Source of the DNA: Erinaceus europaeus
Taxonomy: Eukaryota; Chordata; Mammalia; Eulipotyphla; Erinaceidae
Assembly (NCBI RefSeq): GCF_950295315.1
Contig: NC_080162.1
Coordinates: 70,120,962-70,184,961 of the forward strand
DNA length: 64,000 nucleotides
Direction of reading: 5' to 3'
The position numbers were made by a program, and so were the translations under genes. The notes under the pieces are model-generated. The model did no database searches and was not told where the DNA came from. It was given only the letters and a program-made list of their open reading frames with translations. This document shows, piece by piece, positions 11,093 through 22,044 of this stretch (position 1 is the first letter of the stretch; every line of letters starts with the position of its first letter).

Positions 11093-11417
11093 AAAAAAAA
11101 ATTATTTATAAAATGGAAATGTTTACAAGACCATAAGATAATAGGGGTACAATTCCACACAATCCCCACCACCGGAACTCCATATCCCATCCCCTCCCCT
11201 GATAGCTTTTCTGTTCTTTATCCCTCTGGGAGTACAGACCCAGGGTCATTTTGGGGTGCAGAAGGTAGGAGGTCTGGCTTCTGTAATTGCTTCCCCACTG
11301 AACATGTTCATTAGCAGGCTGATCCATACTCCCAGCCTGTCTCTCTCTTTCCTTAGTGGGGCAGGGCTCTGGGGAGGTGGGGCTCCAGGACACATGGTGG
11401 GGTCATCTTCCCAGGGA
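11093..11417 (-). mobile_element. R1060, 5'-truncated copy
   Basis: Reverse copy of the last 325 bp of R1060 (ataaaatggaaatgtttaca tail side; gcttccccactgaacatgtt near its 5' part). Flanked by a perfect 16-bp TSD, AGCACTTCCCTTTTTT, at 11077-11092 and 11418-11433. Its 5' truncation with intact 3' end fits LINE-type target-primed reverse transcription. Confidence 0.85.
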
Positions 11418-11719
11418 AGCACTTCCCTTTTTTGAGTCACTCAAGTTGTTCCAATTTCCTTTAAATTTTTGAGGTGGAAATAACATAACTGTTATGCAAA
11501 CTCTTTCAGAAAACTGGACAAAAAGAAGCATTTCCCAACTTATTTTAGACTAGTTTTCATAGTAAAACATGATGGAATCATTATGAGAGGAGAGATAAAT
11601 CATTTCTCTTATGAACACAGAGACCAGCTTTTTAACTACCTAGTCAGGATGTAAGTTTAGGAACTTCAAAGATTCTATAGGCTGGGTCTGCATATTATTG
11701 TTTGATGAGTCCAGTTCTT

Positions 11720-11870
11720 AAAAAAAAAGATACAGAAAGGCACTAAGAGAGAGAGAGAGAAAAAGAGAGAGAGATAGAGAGCTGGAGAGAGACACTTCCT
11801 TCAAAGAGGTGGGACTAGGCTCAAACCTGGGACATGCACATGGCAAAGCAGCACTATTTCTCCAGCCCTC
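11720..11870 (-). mobile_element. Old form D SINE with GA-rich tail
   Basis: Poly(A), then a gagagaga run, then aggctcaaacctgggacatg (reversed B box) and aaagcagcactatttctccag (reversed head). Confidence 0.6.
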
Positions 11871-12167
11871 AAAAATCTTTGGATCCACTTAGGATCTGGC
11901 AAGTCTCAATATGAAAATGTTCAAGTAAAACCACAGAATTTTGGAGCAAGATAATTAGACCCCCAGAAAGTGACAGTTTACCTACAGTTGTAATGTTAGA
12001 TGAAAGTATTTGTGAAATTCTGTGGATGGGGCTATGGGCAAACAGACACCTACAGAATCAATGTAGAGAGCATCCACACCTTCTGCCAACATCTCTTTTC
12101 CTGGGAAAATTACCCTCTTAAACTGACTCTTTTCCCCTATATTATATTCCAGTAGACAGAATGGGAA

Positions 12168-12405
12168 AACACAAAGTAAAACTTGGACTGGGTCTGGTGT
12201 AGTACACCAAAGCAAAGGACTCTGGGGGGAGGAAGACAGAGAGGGACCTAAGAAGTGGGGTGGGATCCTCAGGCATTATGGTGGAAATGGACCTAAATTG
12301 GGGGTGAGAGTGTTTTGGAGACACATCTCATGGCGAGATGAAAACTTGTACCCATGTGTCAACAATTTTACTATCAACAAGTAACCTCCCAATAAAGTGA
12401 TTAGA
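12168..12405 (+). mobile_element. L1 3' UTR end
   Basis: Reads acttggactgggtctggtgt, caaagcaaaggactctgggg, ggtggaaatggacctaaatt, and ends cccaataaagtgatta. It parallels the L1 ends at 18150-18390 and 53958-54150. The 5' side is truncated and no coding part remains. Confidence 0.65.
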
Positions 12406-12409
12406 ATAA

Positions 12410-13924
12410 ACAAGATCTCCTCAGAAGAGAGCTGTACCCTGGCTTGCTGGTCTCAGGAGTCAGCACATGCCTGTGTTAGGCTAGTCAAATCCTTCTACTT
12501 GCTCTGGAAGACAAGAGGAGTGAAAAACACTTGATTCCATATTATACAAAAGCAGTGCTATAATGATTAAGTTTATGAAGTTCTATCTTAGAGATTCCTG
12601 GAGTTGCCTTTGTTGTAAGTTTCTAGAGGCTGGTTTGTTCAGCTCTTCCTTCAGTTGTACAAATTACCAAGCATCCTTCCAATACAACTCAGTTTTCCCT
12701 TAAATTAATGTCACTTTGGGTCCCTCACCTTCCAACGACCTAAACTCAGATATTTATAGTTCCTGGAGTGCTGGAACCAATATTGTGTATAAGAAACTGT
12801 AGGCACCCCATTTTAAAAGTAATTTTAGGTTCATTTTCATCAGATTATATTAATATCCCTAGCAAAAGAAAAAAATAGATCTGCCTTTTTCAAGTTCACA
12901 GGAGAGAATTTCATTACAGAACTGAAAAACCAAAACATCGGCATGACATTAAGCAGTGATAAAAGTCAATTAAGCTTCAAAGTGCTGAAGTCTTCAGAAG
13001 ATGGAAAGTAAATGATAAAAGAGGAAGAAGCCAGGCCAAGCTGTTTGGCATCAATCTTTCTGATTCACTGGTAGCAGGAATTTACTTCCTCCTCCCCTGT
13101 GAAGGTACTCTAGAGGTCCTTGAAGATGCCCATCTGCCTGGAAGGGTGGGAGAAAGGGGTACATACAATTTCAGGACAAAGGGGTGAATTCCTAGTCAGT
13201 TGACCACTTAATTGGGCATTTCTAGTGGAGAGAAAATTTGGCAGTAACTGAATTGGCACTTGTGATAGACTTTTGGATGATAATGATGTGTGAATAAATG
13301 CCAAGAAATGTTAAATATCCATGATATACTAATTCACACTGACTAACATTTTCAAGATGTGAGGGACTTCAGAGTTCAAATACTGTGTAAATTTGTAATT
13401 GTATTCCCATTTCACTTGCAAAATTTTTAAAAGAAGGTATTTAAATTTATATATAATACCCATCATACCCATCGTAGCTGGAGTTCTTCCAGAAGCAGAA
13501 CCTAAGACAGGTGCAAGTAGTTTGATCCCAGAAAACAGAAGTGAGAGGATGTGATGGAGAAGGAAGAACAGCTAATAAAGAATGAGTTATTGACCAACTA
13601 GTCAAGTTCTTCTTCTTGCTAATTTGTTGCCTTTCTTTATGTTGTAACTGTTCTACAAACCTTAGTTACTATCTATAATGCTTATTTTTATGCATAAGAG
13701 CTCCATATGTTTGCCTGTTTGGCTGATTATCATATGTCTTTAGTGACTGAGCTCAATGTGTGGCCTGCCCATAAGGAGTCCCAGTAAACTTTTCTCCTGA
13801 GTTAACATTCCAGTGGCCCTAAGTCTTTGGTTCTAAATCTCTGTTATTGTTCTAACTTGTGGACCAAAGGCACTGTTGCCTAGTGTATGTCTTTTAGATA
13901 AGGGTGAGGAACTAGTATCTAGGT
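12410..13924. other. Long repeat-poor stretch
   Basis: About 1.5 kb without young SINEs. The segment tctagaagcagaacctaaga-like at 13480-13570 resembles an old dispersed repeat but I cannot name it. No gene is seen. Confidence 0.4.
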
Positions 13925-13939
13925 TAACCATCATAAGAG

Positions 13940-14128
13940 ATCTTTTATTTTTTTTAATTAAATTATTTATTGAATAGAGACAGAGAGAAATTAAGGAGAG
14001 AGAGAGAGAGAGAGAGAGAGATAACAAGTGAGCAGAATTCCTCTCTGTCATTGCAAGTAGTGCTAGGGATTGAACTTGGAACCTCAGGCATGCAAAACAT
14101 GCACTCTAATACTGAGCCACTTCCCAGA
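13940..14128 (-). mobile_element. Old form D SINE with GA microsatellite
   Basis: aattatttattgaatagaga tail side, a (ga)n run at about 13997-14022, then gggattgaacttggaacctc (reversed B box) and gcactctaatactgagccac (reversed head). Confidence 0.65.
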
Positions 14129-14324
14129 GGTAGAGGTTGCATTTAAATTGAAAAAGACTGAGAGTTCCTAATTGACAAGTTAAGATTTTTATTTCCCCTT
14201 CACTCCTTTGATCCAGGTATCTGAAAGCAGAATTTGGTAAGTTGTAGAGACTTTGAAAGTTAAATTTTCCTTGTGATCTGAACATAGCATGCTAAATATT
14301 TTTTAACCTCAGTTATAATAATTG

Positions 14325-14402
14325 GGGGGCCTGGAGCTTGAACCAGGGTCCTTGCACATAGTGATGCACACATTCAGCTGGGTGTACCACTGTCCCGTCC
14401 CT
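14325..14402 (-). mobile_element. Form B SINE head fragment
   Basis: Only the tRNA-like part is present: cttgaaccagggtccttgca ... cagctgggtgtaccactg. The body and tail are absent. Confidence 0.6.
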
Positions 14403-14641
14403 CTAAGAGATCTTTTACATCTTCCATCTTTTACATGTTCCTTTGTCTGTTGCCTCTAGCTTGGGACTTTCACAGTCTTATTCTACACATGCCTTGTACT
14501 GTGGTTTCCGCATGTTGGAGAGAATATATATATATATTCCTTAAGTCTTGGGATTTTTTAAATTATATATTTTCTAAAGGAATTATTTCCTTTGTATTAT
14601 TTATAAGTTCTTTTTCTAAAAAAGTTTCTATTGTTATTTCT

Positions 14642-14876
14642 TTTTTTTTTTGAAAGGTCATTCTCCTTTTTTTTAGAGCTTTTAAAAATATATTTATTAT
14701 TGGATAAAGACAGAGGGAAGTTGAGAGGGGAGGTGAAGATAGAGAGGAAGAGAGACACCTGCAGCCCTGCTTCACCACTCTTGAAGCTTTCCCCCTGCAG
14801 GGGGGGACCAGGAGTTTGAACCCAGGTCCTTGCACTCTATAGTGTGTGCACTTAACCAGGTGCACCACCACCTGGC
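14642..14876 (-). mobile_element. Form B SINE
   Basis: tttattattggataaagaca, purine body, cccccctg-type core and caggtgcaccaccacctggc head. TSD about TCTATTGTTATTTCTT at 14626 and TCTATTGTCATTTCTT at 14880. Confidence 0.85.
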
Positions 14877-15179
14877 TTCTCTATTGTCATTTCTTAGAGT
14901 TTTTGAACATTAAGGAGAGAATATGTGTAGAGATCACCACCTTGCTCCAGTCTCACAGTTGATGGGTAAGCAGCCTGATGTCTGTGTCTTTTACCTCTTT
15001 GCTTTACTTATCCAGTACAACACTACCTGCTTCCCCAAAAGTTGTGTAATATAGTCAGATTTTGATAAGCCTGAGTTCTTTATTTTTTTGTTTTTGTTTT
15101 TTGTTTTTGCAATGGGGATTCCCCTGCCTACATGGTTCAGCTGCTCCTGGTGAACTCTCCCTCCCCACTGCCTTTTTTT

Positions 15180-15325
15180 TTTTTTTTTTTTACTTTAAGT
15201 TTAAGACAGAGACATGGAGAAAAAGGAGAGATACCACAGCACAGTGTTCCTGTGTGGTGCTGGGAGCTCAAGTTCACATTCTTAACACAGTAGTATGTGT
15301 GCTCTCCTGAGTAAACTCTCTTTGA
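15180..15325 (-). mobile_element. Old form D SINE
   Basis: A T run, then tttaagacagagacatggag, a gtgctgggagctcaagttca region (weak reversed B box) and tgtgctctcctgag. Strongly diverged. Confidence 0.45.
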
Positions 15326-15389
15326 TTCTAATCCTAATACTGTCAATTTCAAATTCTTCAATTAAAAAAAGTAGTTCTATTGAGAGGTA

Positions 15390-15459
15390 TTGGGTTGTCG
15401 GAAAAGTCATGATGCATTTTTGCTTTAGAATGACATAGGAAAAAAATGTCATGACCCAA
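15390..15459. mobile_element. 70-bp mariner-type MITE
   Basis: Starts TTGGGTTGTCGGAAAAGTCA and ends in the imperfect inverse (gtcatgacccaa), flanked on both sides by TA (15388-89 and 15460-61). TA duplication and TTGGGT-type terminal inverted repeats are typical of mammalian mariner elements. There is no room for a transposase. Confidence 0.65.
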
Positions 15460-15659
15460 TAATTAACGCACCACAACATTCACCATCTTAAAGTATATAG
15501 TACAATATTTTAATATATTTTCACAGACTTATGAGGCCTCTTTCACTAACCTTAAAAAAACTTTTTACTACCACAAAACCTGAACCAATAAGTAATCACT
15601 ACTTAGACCCTCCTGTTCTCTGACAGTTACCTTTATGTCTCTATGGATTACTCCATTAA

Positions 15660-16260
15660 ATGGATGGAAGAAAATATCTGCAAATAATTTCAATAATAAA
15701 AGCCTTGAATCCAAAATATAAACAGACTGCAAACTCAACAACTGAAAAACAAATCAAATACATGAGCAGCAATCATATGCAAAGATGGTCAGTATTATTA
15801 GTCATCAGGGAAATGGAAATAAAATCAAAGTGAGATACCACCTCAAACATACCAGGATGACTATCACAAAAATAAATCAAGGACAACAAGTATTGGTGAG
15901 GATATGAAGTAATTAGAACCCTCATTCATTGATGGTGAGATGATAAAATGGTACAGTCATGTCAGAAAATAGTTTGAAAGTTTCTCAAAATGTTAAACAC
16001 AGAGTTTTCATAGGACCCAGTAATTCTATTAGTTTTATGTTCAAGTAGGAAAAAAACCACATATCTACACAAAAGTTTTCATGTGAATGTTGTAACAGAA
16101 GTATTCATAATAATAAAGAAATTGAAATAACTTATGGCCATCAGCTCAAGAATAGATAGATGACAAAGAGAAAAATCTATACACTCAAATATATTTAATT
16201 TCTATGAAGGAATAATGATTCATATTTCAACACTGAAAATTGCTATGTGAGAGAAGACGA
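15660..16260 (+). mobile_element. Old L1 3' region fragment
   Basis: Reads like the end of older mammalian L1s: gtcatcagggaaatggaaat, agtgagataccacctcaaac, then cccagtaattctattag and ggccatcagctcaag. Heavily diverged, non-coding. Confidence 0.65.
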
Positions 16261-17378
16261 ATACAAAGGGCCATGCATTTTCTGACTGTAAGTTATTTGG
16301 ATTGAGGATGCAAATTTTCTCTTTCTGCAAAGTAGAAATTATAAAAATCTCAAAGGGTCATTGGAATATTAGCAAATGTGTACAAAGAGTCCAGTGTTGT
16401 AACTGGCATGGAAAAGGAAAGAAGAGGAGATTAGATGGTGATAATGCTGCTATCATCATCTGACACAGGACTCGTCAGAGACCTGTTTGTAAAGGACATT
16501 CTGACAGTTTGATTTTCAGCTTCATGGAATTCTATGGTTGGCTAAAATCCTGGAATATCTCTAAACCAAAACCGTGAGTCTAGCCACTACTGGGAAGGCA
16601 GAGAAACACTTTCTAATTTCCTGACCTGAGTGTCCAGCTTAAGCTGTCCTTGGATAAAATGTCACACACTCCACCCCCCAAGGAGTGTGACAGTCACCAC
16701 CAACCTGACTTGTAGAAACATTTTTCAAGCATTGCAAAAATAATATAATGTTCCAGGAAGCTTTAAATCTCCTGAAAAACTTTGCTTTAAGTTTCTTTCT
16801 ACCTCTGGCATTATGTTCTATGGAACTTTTCTCCTCTTTCACCCAACTTTAAACAGCATAGTTTTATGGAGTGATTGACCTGTGGAAGACCTCTCAGGGG
16901 AACAGTTTGTCAAGGCACTGAAACTCAACTTGCCATGGTAACTTCATCCTTGAAAGATAATAACCCTAAAAGACAGCTCAGAGTTGCTTTTCTCTCTGCT
17001 TGGAGTAGATACCAGGATTTCTGAGTAAACACCTGCCTCTTGGCACAGTAAATAACCATCCAAAAAAGTGCATGGTACTCAGCAGCATGGGGCAGGCATG
17101 CACAGACTAAGGTTTTCATAATCTATTAAGATCCAGGGTGCCTAAGAATGGCTGTTCTCCAAATTGAGAGAAAAAAAAAAGAATTGAAATTCCCTGTTAA
17201 AGAAAAATTAAACTCTTCTCCAAATTTAAACTAGAGTGTACTAAGGAGAATGAAGTGTTGGAAAAAGTGAGGAACCCCAAGTTTGACTGTGGTTGCCTCA
17301 CTGTATTTTTGTTTAAGTCCCTTTACATTCTAATCTTAATTACTTATCAAAAATGAAATATTACAGCTTTGCATAACA
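16261..17378. other. Repeat-poor stretch
   Basis: About 1.1 kb with no recognised element. Short reverse ORFs (64 and 67 codons) have no exon-like features that I can support. Confidence 0.45.
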
Positions 17379-17701
17379 CAATGTGTAAAACTTAATTCAA
17401 AATGAATTAAAAACTCAGACTTAAGAACTAAAACTGTAAGACTCTAAGAAGAAAACAAAGCAAATCTTCACAACTTTGGACCTAGGGAGACAAAGAGGAA
17501 GAGAGAAAGAGACACCTGCAGCACGGCCTCACTGCTTGCAGAGCTTTCCCCCTACAGGTGGGCACAGAGAGCTTGAACCTGGTCCTTTTGCATTGTAAAT
17601 GTGCATTCAACGGGGTGCACCATTAAATCATCCAGTTTTAAAATGGGCAAAAGATTTGGGCAGACATTTTTCCAAAGATTCAAATGACCAAGTAGCACAT
17701 G
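17379..17701 (+). mobile_element. Old L1 fragment, host of nested insertions
   Basis: Contains aactgtaagactctaagaag-like text and aaatgggcaaaagatttggg...ccaaagattcaaatgaccaa, both familiar from L1 3' regions. A form B SINE fragment sits at 17488-17627. A few L1-like bases resume at 18405 after a younger L1. Confidence 0.6.
17488..17627 (-). mobile_element. Form B SINE fragment inside old L1
   Basis: agagacacctgcagcacggc ... gagcttgaacctggtccttt ... acggggtgcacc. Head and core only. Confidence 0.65.
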
Positions 17702-17716
17702 AAAAGTTATTCCTCA

Positions 17717-18390
17717 AATAAGATCAGTCAGAAAGAGAAGGAAGAATATGGGATGATCATGGGGGTCAGGCGGTAGCACAGCAGGTTAAGCACACATGGT
17801 GCGAAGCACACAGACCCGCATAAGGATTCTGGTCTCGACTCCCTGTCTGCAGGGGGTCACTCACAAGCAGTGAAGCAGGTCTGCAGGTGTCTTTCTCCCC
17901 TCTCTGTCTTCCCCTCCTCTCTCCATTTCTCTTTGTCCTATCCAACAACAACAACATCAATAACAACAACAATAATAAGCACAATAATAACCACAGCAAC
18001 TATAAAACAACAAGGGCAACAACAACAACAACAAAAAATGGCCTCCAGGAGAAGTGGATTCGTGGTGCATGCACCAAGCCCCAGAAATAACCCCGGAGGC
18101 AAAAAAAAAAAAAGAATATGGGATGATCTTACAGACAGAAATTGAAAAATAAGAACAGAAGAAAAACACAAAATAGAACTTGGATCTGCAGTTGGTGTAT
18201 TGCGCTAAAGTAAAAGACTCTGGGGTTGAGAGGAGGGTTCAAGTCCTAGAACATGATGGCAGAGGAGGACCTAGTGGGGGTTGAATGGAAATGTGGAAAA
18301 CTGAGAAATGTTACACATGTACAAACTATTGTATTTTACTGTTGACTATAAACCATTAATGCCTCAATAAAGAATCTTTTTTTAAAAAAA
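17717..18390 (+). mobile_element. Younger L1 3' end inserted in older L1
   Basis: Begins at about aataagatcagtcag and continues through gaatatgggatgatc, a SINE, then aacttggatctgcagttggt and ends cctcaataaagaatc plus A-rich tail. Imperfect TSD AAAAGTTATTCCTCA (17702) and AGAAGATATTCCTCA (18390). Strongly 5'-truncated. Confidence 0.65.
17760..18112 (+). mobile_element. A-long SINE nested in L1 3' end
   Basis: Full head (gtcaggcggtagcacagcag), ACA/ATA-rich middle, and the 3' extension ggcctccaggagaagtggat...aataaccccggaggc with poly(A). A clean 16-bp TSD AGAATATGGGATGATC flanks it at 17744 and 18113. Confidence 0.9.
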
Positions 18391-18465
18391 GAAGATATTC
18401 CTCATCATTAGTTATTTGAGTTGATTTTTATGTCTTGTTAAGGAAGGGTCTCAGCTCATTCTTTT

Positions 18466-18675
18466 AAAAAATGTCTTATTACCTTTATTTATTGGATAGA
18501 GACTGAGAAATTGAGAGGATAGGGGGAGATAGAAAGGGAAAAAGAAAGACACCTGCAGTCCTGTTTCACATTCAAAAACTTTCCTCCTGCAGGTGGGGGT
18601 TGGGGACTCAAACCCAGGTCCATGCACATTATAATATATGTGCTCAACCAGGTGTGCAACCACCTGGCCCCACAG
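18466..18675 (-). mobile_element. Form B SINE
   Basis: ttattacctttatttattgg tail side, purine body, gactcaaacccaggtccatg, and caaccaggtgtgcaaccacc head. TSD about TCATTCTTT at 18456 and 18678. Confidence 0.82.
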
Positions 18676-18775
18676 GTCATTCTTTAGCAAGTGAATATCC
18701 ATTTTTCACAACACTTTTTGTTGAGAAGACTGTCTATTCTCTATGGACAGTTTTGACATTCTTGTTGAAAACTTA

Positions 18776-19215
18776 TTAGGGGACTATGAGGTGGTGCACC
18801 CAGTAAAGCACACAGAACTAAGTGTAAGGACCCAGTCAAAGATCTGGGTTCAAGCCCCTGGATTCCCACCTGGAGGGGTGATGCTTCACAAGCAAGAAAA
18901 GCAGGTTTGCAGTTGTCTATCTCTTTCTCCATATCTCTCCTTCTTTCAGTTTCTCTCTGCCCTATCAATAACAACAAAAAAAGAAAGAAAAGAGAAGAAA
19001 GAGAGAAAAGAGGAAAAAAGAAAAGAGAAGAGAAAAAAAGAAGAAAAGAAAAAAATGGCTGCCAGGAGCAGTGGATCCATAGTCCTGGAGGCAAAAAGAA
19101 GAAGAAGAAGAAGAAGAAGAAGGAGAAGGAGAAGGAGAAGGAGAAGGAGAAGCAGAAGGAGGAGAAGAAGGAGAAGGAGAAGGAGAAGGAGAAGGAGAAG
19201 GAGAAGAAGGAAGGA
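18776..19215 (+). mobile_element. A-long-like SINE with giant GAA/GGA tail
   Basis: A diverged head (ggggactatgaggtggtgca), B box ggttcaagccc, T/C body, and the extension ggctgccaggagcagtggat...tcctggaggc, followed by about 125 bp of (gaa)n/(gga)n at 19092-19215. A possible TSD is GAAAACTTAT / GAAAACTGAT. ORFs of 130-161 codons across it are purine-repeat artefacts. Confidence 0.8.
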
Positions 19216-19735
19216 AAACTGATCAAATGTAAGAGGAGGAACGCAGAGAAAGAGAAAGAAGCATTTCTCTGTGCCTCCTTCCCCTCCTCTTACACATGAC
19301 CATGATATTCACACATATAATACTTGTATTAGACTTTCTATGTATGCAAGTTATCAATGCCTAATCTCCAAAAACCTGTATGAAAATCACACTCCCCTAA
19401 AATCAAAATAACTGAAGAAACTCTCCAGACTAAAAAAAAAAAAGTACCCCTCCTACCCTATGGAGTTGTTAATTTATCCTTTCTTAAATAAAAAAAAAAT
19501 TAAATTAAAAAAAGGTACTTCTAAAAGTAAAGGTTCCAATCTGTAGACTGTATTCCAAAAGTATATTTCAGGTTTGATGATTGAAAACTATCACTAAAGG
19601 TCTTCCTGGTATTAATATTCTTAATGATTTTTTGTCCCCATAAAAACCTCTGCCACTCAATACTCTGAATATAAAAAGAATAAAGTTATATTCTTTCAAT
19701 ATCCATACACAGAGCACCAGATGATAATGTTGACT
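19216..19735. other. No feature recognised
   Basis: AT-rich sequence with several short A runs. No ORF or repeat signature. Confidence 0.5.
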
Positions 19736-20185
19736 TTTTTTTCAGATAGAGACAGAAGCAGAGTGAATGAGAGAAAGAACCCACAGCACTAAAGCTTCCT
19801 TTATTTATTTATTTTTAATATTTATTTTATTTATTTATTCCCTTTTGTTGCCCTTGTTGTTTTATTGTTGTAGTTATTCTTGTTGTCGTCGTTGTTGGAT
19901 AGGACAGAGAGAAATGGAGAGAGGAGGGGAAGACAGAGAGGAGGAGAGAAAGATAGACACCTGCAGACCTGCTTCACCGCCTGTTAAGTGACTCCCTGCA
20001 GGTGGGGAGCCGGGGTTCGAACTGGGATCCTTTTGCCGGTCCTTGTGCTTTGCGCCACCTGCACTTAACCCGCTGTGCTACAGCCCGAGCCCGACTCCCT
20101 AAAGCTTCCTTTAATGTGGTGGGGAACACCTGGGTAGTACCCATGGCAAAGCAGCATGCTGTCTAAATGACTTATTTTGCTAGTC
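19736..20185 (-). mobile_element. Old form D SINE split by a young form A SINE
   Basis: Flanks of the inner insertion read agatagagacagaagcagag and gcatgctgtctaaatgactt, i.e. a reversed old tRNA-SINE. Confidence 0.55.
19804..20098 (-). mobile_element. Form A SINE, young-looking
   Basis: A near-complete reverse copy: tttattcccttttgttgccc, gttgtcgtcgttgttggata, ggggttcgaactgggatcct, and ttaacccgctgtgctacagc. A perfect 15-bp TSD CTAAAGCTTCCTTTA lies at 19789 and 20099. CpGs survive (gtcgtcg, tgcgcc), which suggests recent origin. Confidence 0.95.
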
Positions 20186-21310
20186 CTCAAAGGATAATGT
20201 TGAAGATGAACAATGTTTTTATTCTTGTCTTGATGGTTGGTAGCTGATAACAAGAAAACTTATTAGAGGAGAGTGATAAAGACTTTTTATGGTCTCTAGA
20301 AACCAGCAGATAGCATTAAAAACTTTCATTTTTTTCTTGAAATATATTCCAGTCATAATTCATTTCAACCTTGATTATGGCTATTTTTCTAATGTTTAAA
20401 TCACAGAGAGTGGTGGGGGGAGTGAAAATAAATCCACAAACCACAGAGAGTGGGTAAGAGAATAGAGTGTGGGGAAAGAGGAAGAATAAGAGAATAAAGG
20501 GAATGTTAAAGATGGATTTGTAAGTCAGAAATGTATTGTTTAGTGTAAAGTTAACTAACCATGAATATGAAAAGGCAGCAGAAAAAGCAATATTGAGAAA
20601 TAAATTTCGGCTTCCTTCTAGACTGCAGTCTGCAGCAGGCAGGGAGTGGGTGGGAGGGTGAGGACTGAGTGTGGTGGGGTCTTCAGAGTGGTTTGGAAGA
20701 TTTATATTTGCTTGTAGGTGTCTCTTGAGAGTCTGATATTTGCCTTACCCATAATACTGCTCCTAAAATGATTATACAATAGAACTTAAAAATATTTCAT
20801 TCTGTTATCCACACTGTCTAGAATTTGACATTGACATTATCAACAAATTGGCATTATCCCTCCCTTCCCCTGGGTCAATGTGCTCCATGACTTCATGCAT
20901 ATATATGAATGACCTTCCACAGGGCATCACAAATCCTCTTGATCCACAACAAACTCTATCTCTATTGAGTTACTGAGTCCATACACGATTGAGAGATCTG
21001 ATTAAATGTATGATATCTCTTGATTGTAGCAGTAAGAAAAAATGAGGAAGAATTTATGAATGGAGATATTTCTCCTAGCTAGAAATGGAAATTCAATAGA
21101 AATAGCTATCAGGTGAGTCATCCTTGACTCATCCTTTATGAGTGGAAAATTCAGTCATGCAATGAAGTTTTTAGCCTTTGTTCTCAAGTCTGGAACATTT
21201 TAAATGATGGGTTGTTACCTAGGGAATGGAGATTATAATAGCTGGGTTCTTGAGTGAGGAAAGTACTTCCCAGGAAAAGGTTGTCCAAAAGACATTTTAA
21301 TCAAGTGCAT
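20186..21310. other. Repeat-poor stretch
   Basis: About 1.1 kb. I see no mobile element and no significant ORF. Confidence 0.5.
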
Positions 21311-21324
21311 AAAAGTCTCTCAAC

Positions 21325-21590
21325 GGGGCTAGGAGTTGGCTCACATGGTAGAGTGCACACATGCCCATGTATGAGGGCCTGGGCTTCAGTTCTTGGCCAC
21401 CACATGGGAGTGCTTGTAGGTAGAAAGCTTCATGAATGGTGCATAGATGCTACAGTGTCTCTCCTCTCTTGACTTCCCTCTCCCTATCTCTTTATTTCTC
21501 CAATCTAAAAGAAAAAAAAAGTTCAACAGGCATGGTGGGGTTATGCAGTCACTAAGAACCAGTGATAAACCTGGTGGCAAAAAAAAAAAA
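21325..21590 (+). mobile_element. Form D SINE, first member of a tandem trio
   Basis: Head ggggctaggagttggctcac, gggcttcagttcttggccac, and a 3' block ttatgcagtcactaag...aacctggtggc with poly(A). Preceded by the target AAAAGTCTCTCAAC at 21311-21324. Confidence 0.7.
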
Positions 21591-21594
21591 TGTT

Positions 21595-21747
21595 GGGAGT
21601 CGGGCGGTACCACAGTGGGTTAAGCACGCATAGCACAAAAGCACAAGGACTGGTGTAAGGATACCGGTTCAAGCCCCCGGCTCCCCGCCTGCAGGAGCGT
21701 TGCTTCACAGGCAGTGAAGCAGGTCTACAGGTGTAAAAAGAAAAAAA
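21595..21747 (+). mobile_element. Short form A SINE, second of the trio
   Basis: gggagtcgggcggtaccaca head and gtgaagcaggtctacaggtg, ending at once in an A-rich tail. Like the copy at 3167 it lacks the T/C body. AAAAGTCTCTC follows at 21748-21758. Confidence 0.85.
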
Positions 21748-21758
21748 AAAAGTCTCTC

Positions 21759-22030
21759 GGGAGTCGGGCGGTAGCGCCGCGGGTTAAGCGCACTTGGCGC
21801 AAAGCGCAAGGAAGAGCATAATGATCCCGGTTCGAACCCCTGGCTCCCCACTTGCAGAGGAGTCGCTTCACAGGCGGTGAAGCAGGTCTGTAGGTGTCTA
21901 CCTTTCTCTTCCTCTCTCTGTCTTCCCCTCCTCTCTCCATTTCTCTCTGTCCTATCCAACAACGACAACAATAATAACTACAACAATAAAACAACTAGGG
22001 CAACAAAAGGGAATAAGTAAATATTTTTTA
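21759..22030 (+). mobile_element. Form A SINE, third of the trio
   Basis: A nearly consensus head (gggagtcgggcggtagcgcc), cggttcgaacccctggctcc, full T/C body and tail. Flanked by AAAAGTCTCTC at 21748-21758 and 22031-22041. Confidence 0.92.
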
Positions 22031-22044
22031 AAAAGTCTCTCAAC

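Noticed and set aside
18741..19226. ORFs of 130-161 codons on both strands rich in K/E/R or F/S
   Set aside because: They translate the GAA/GGA microsatellite tail of a SINE and have no gene context.
21759..22030. tRNA-like heads with A and B boxes
   Set aside because: All are SINE promoters; none has a complete cloverleaf with a mature 3' end, so no tRNA genes are called.
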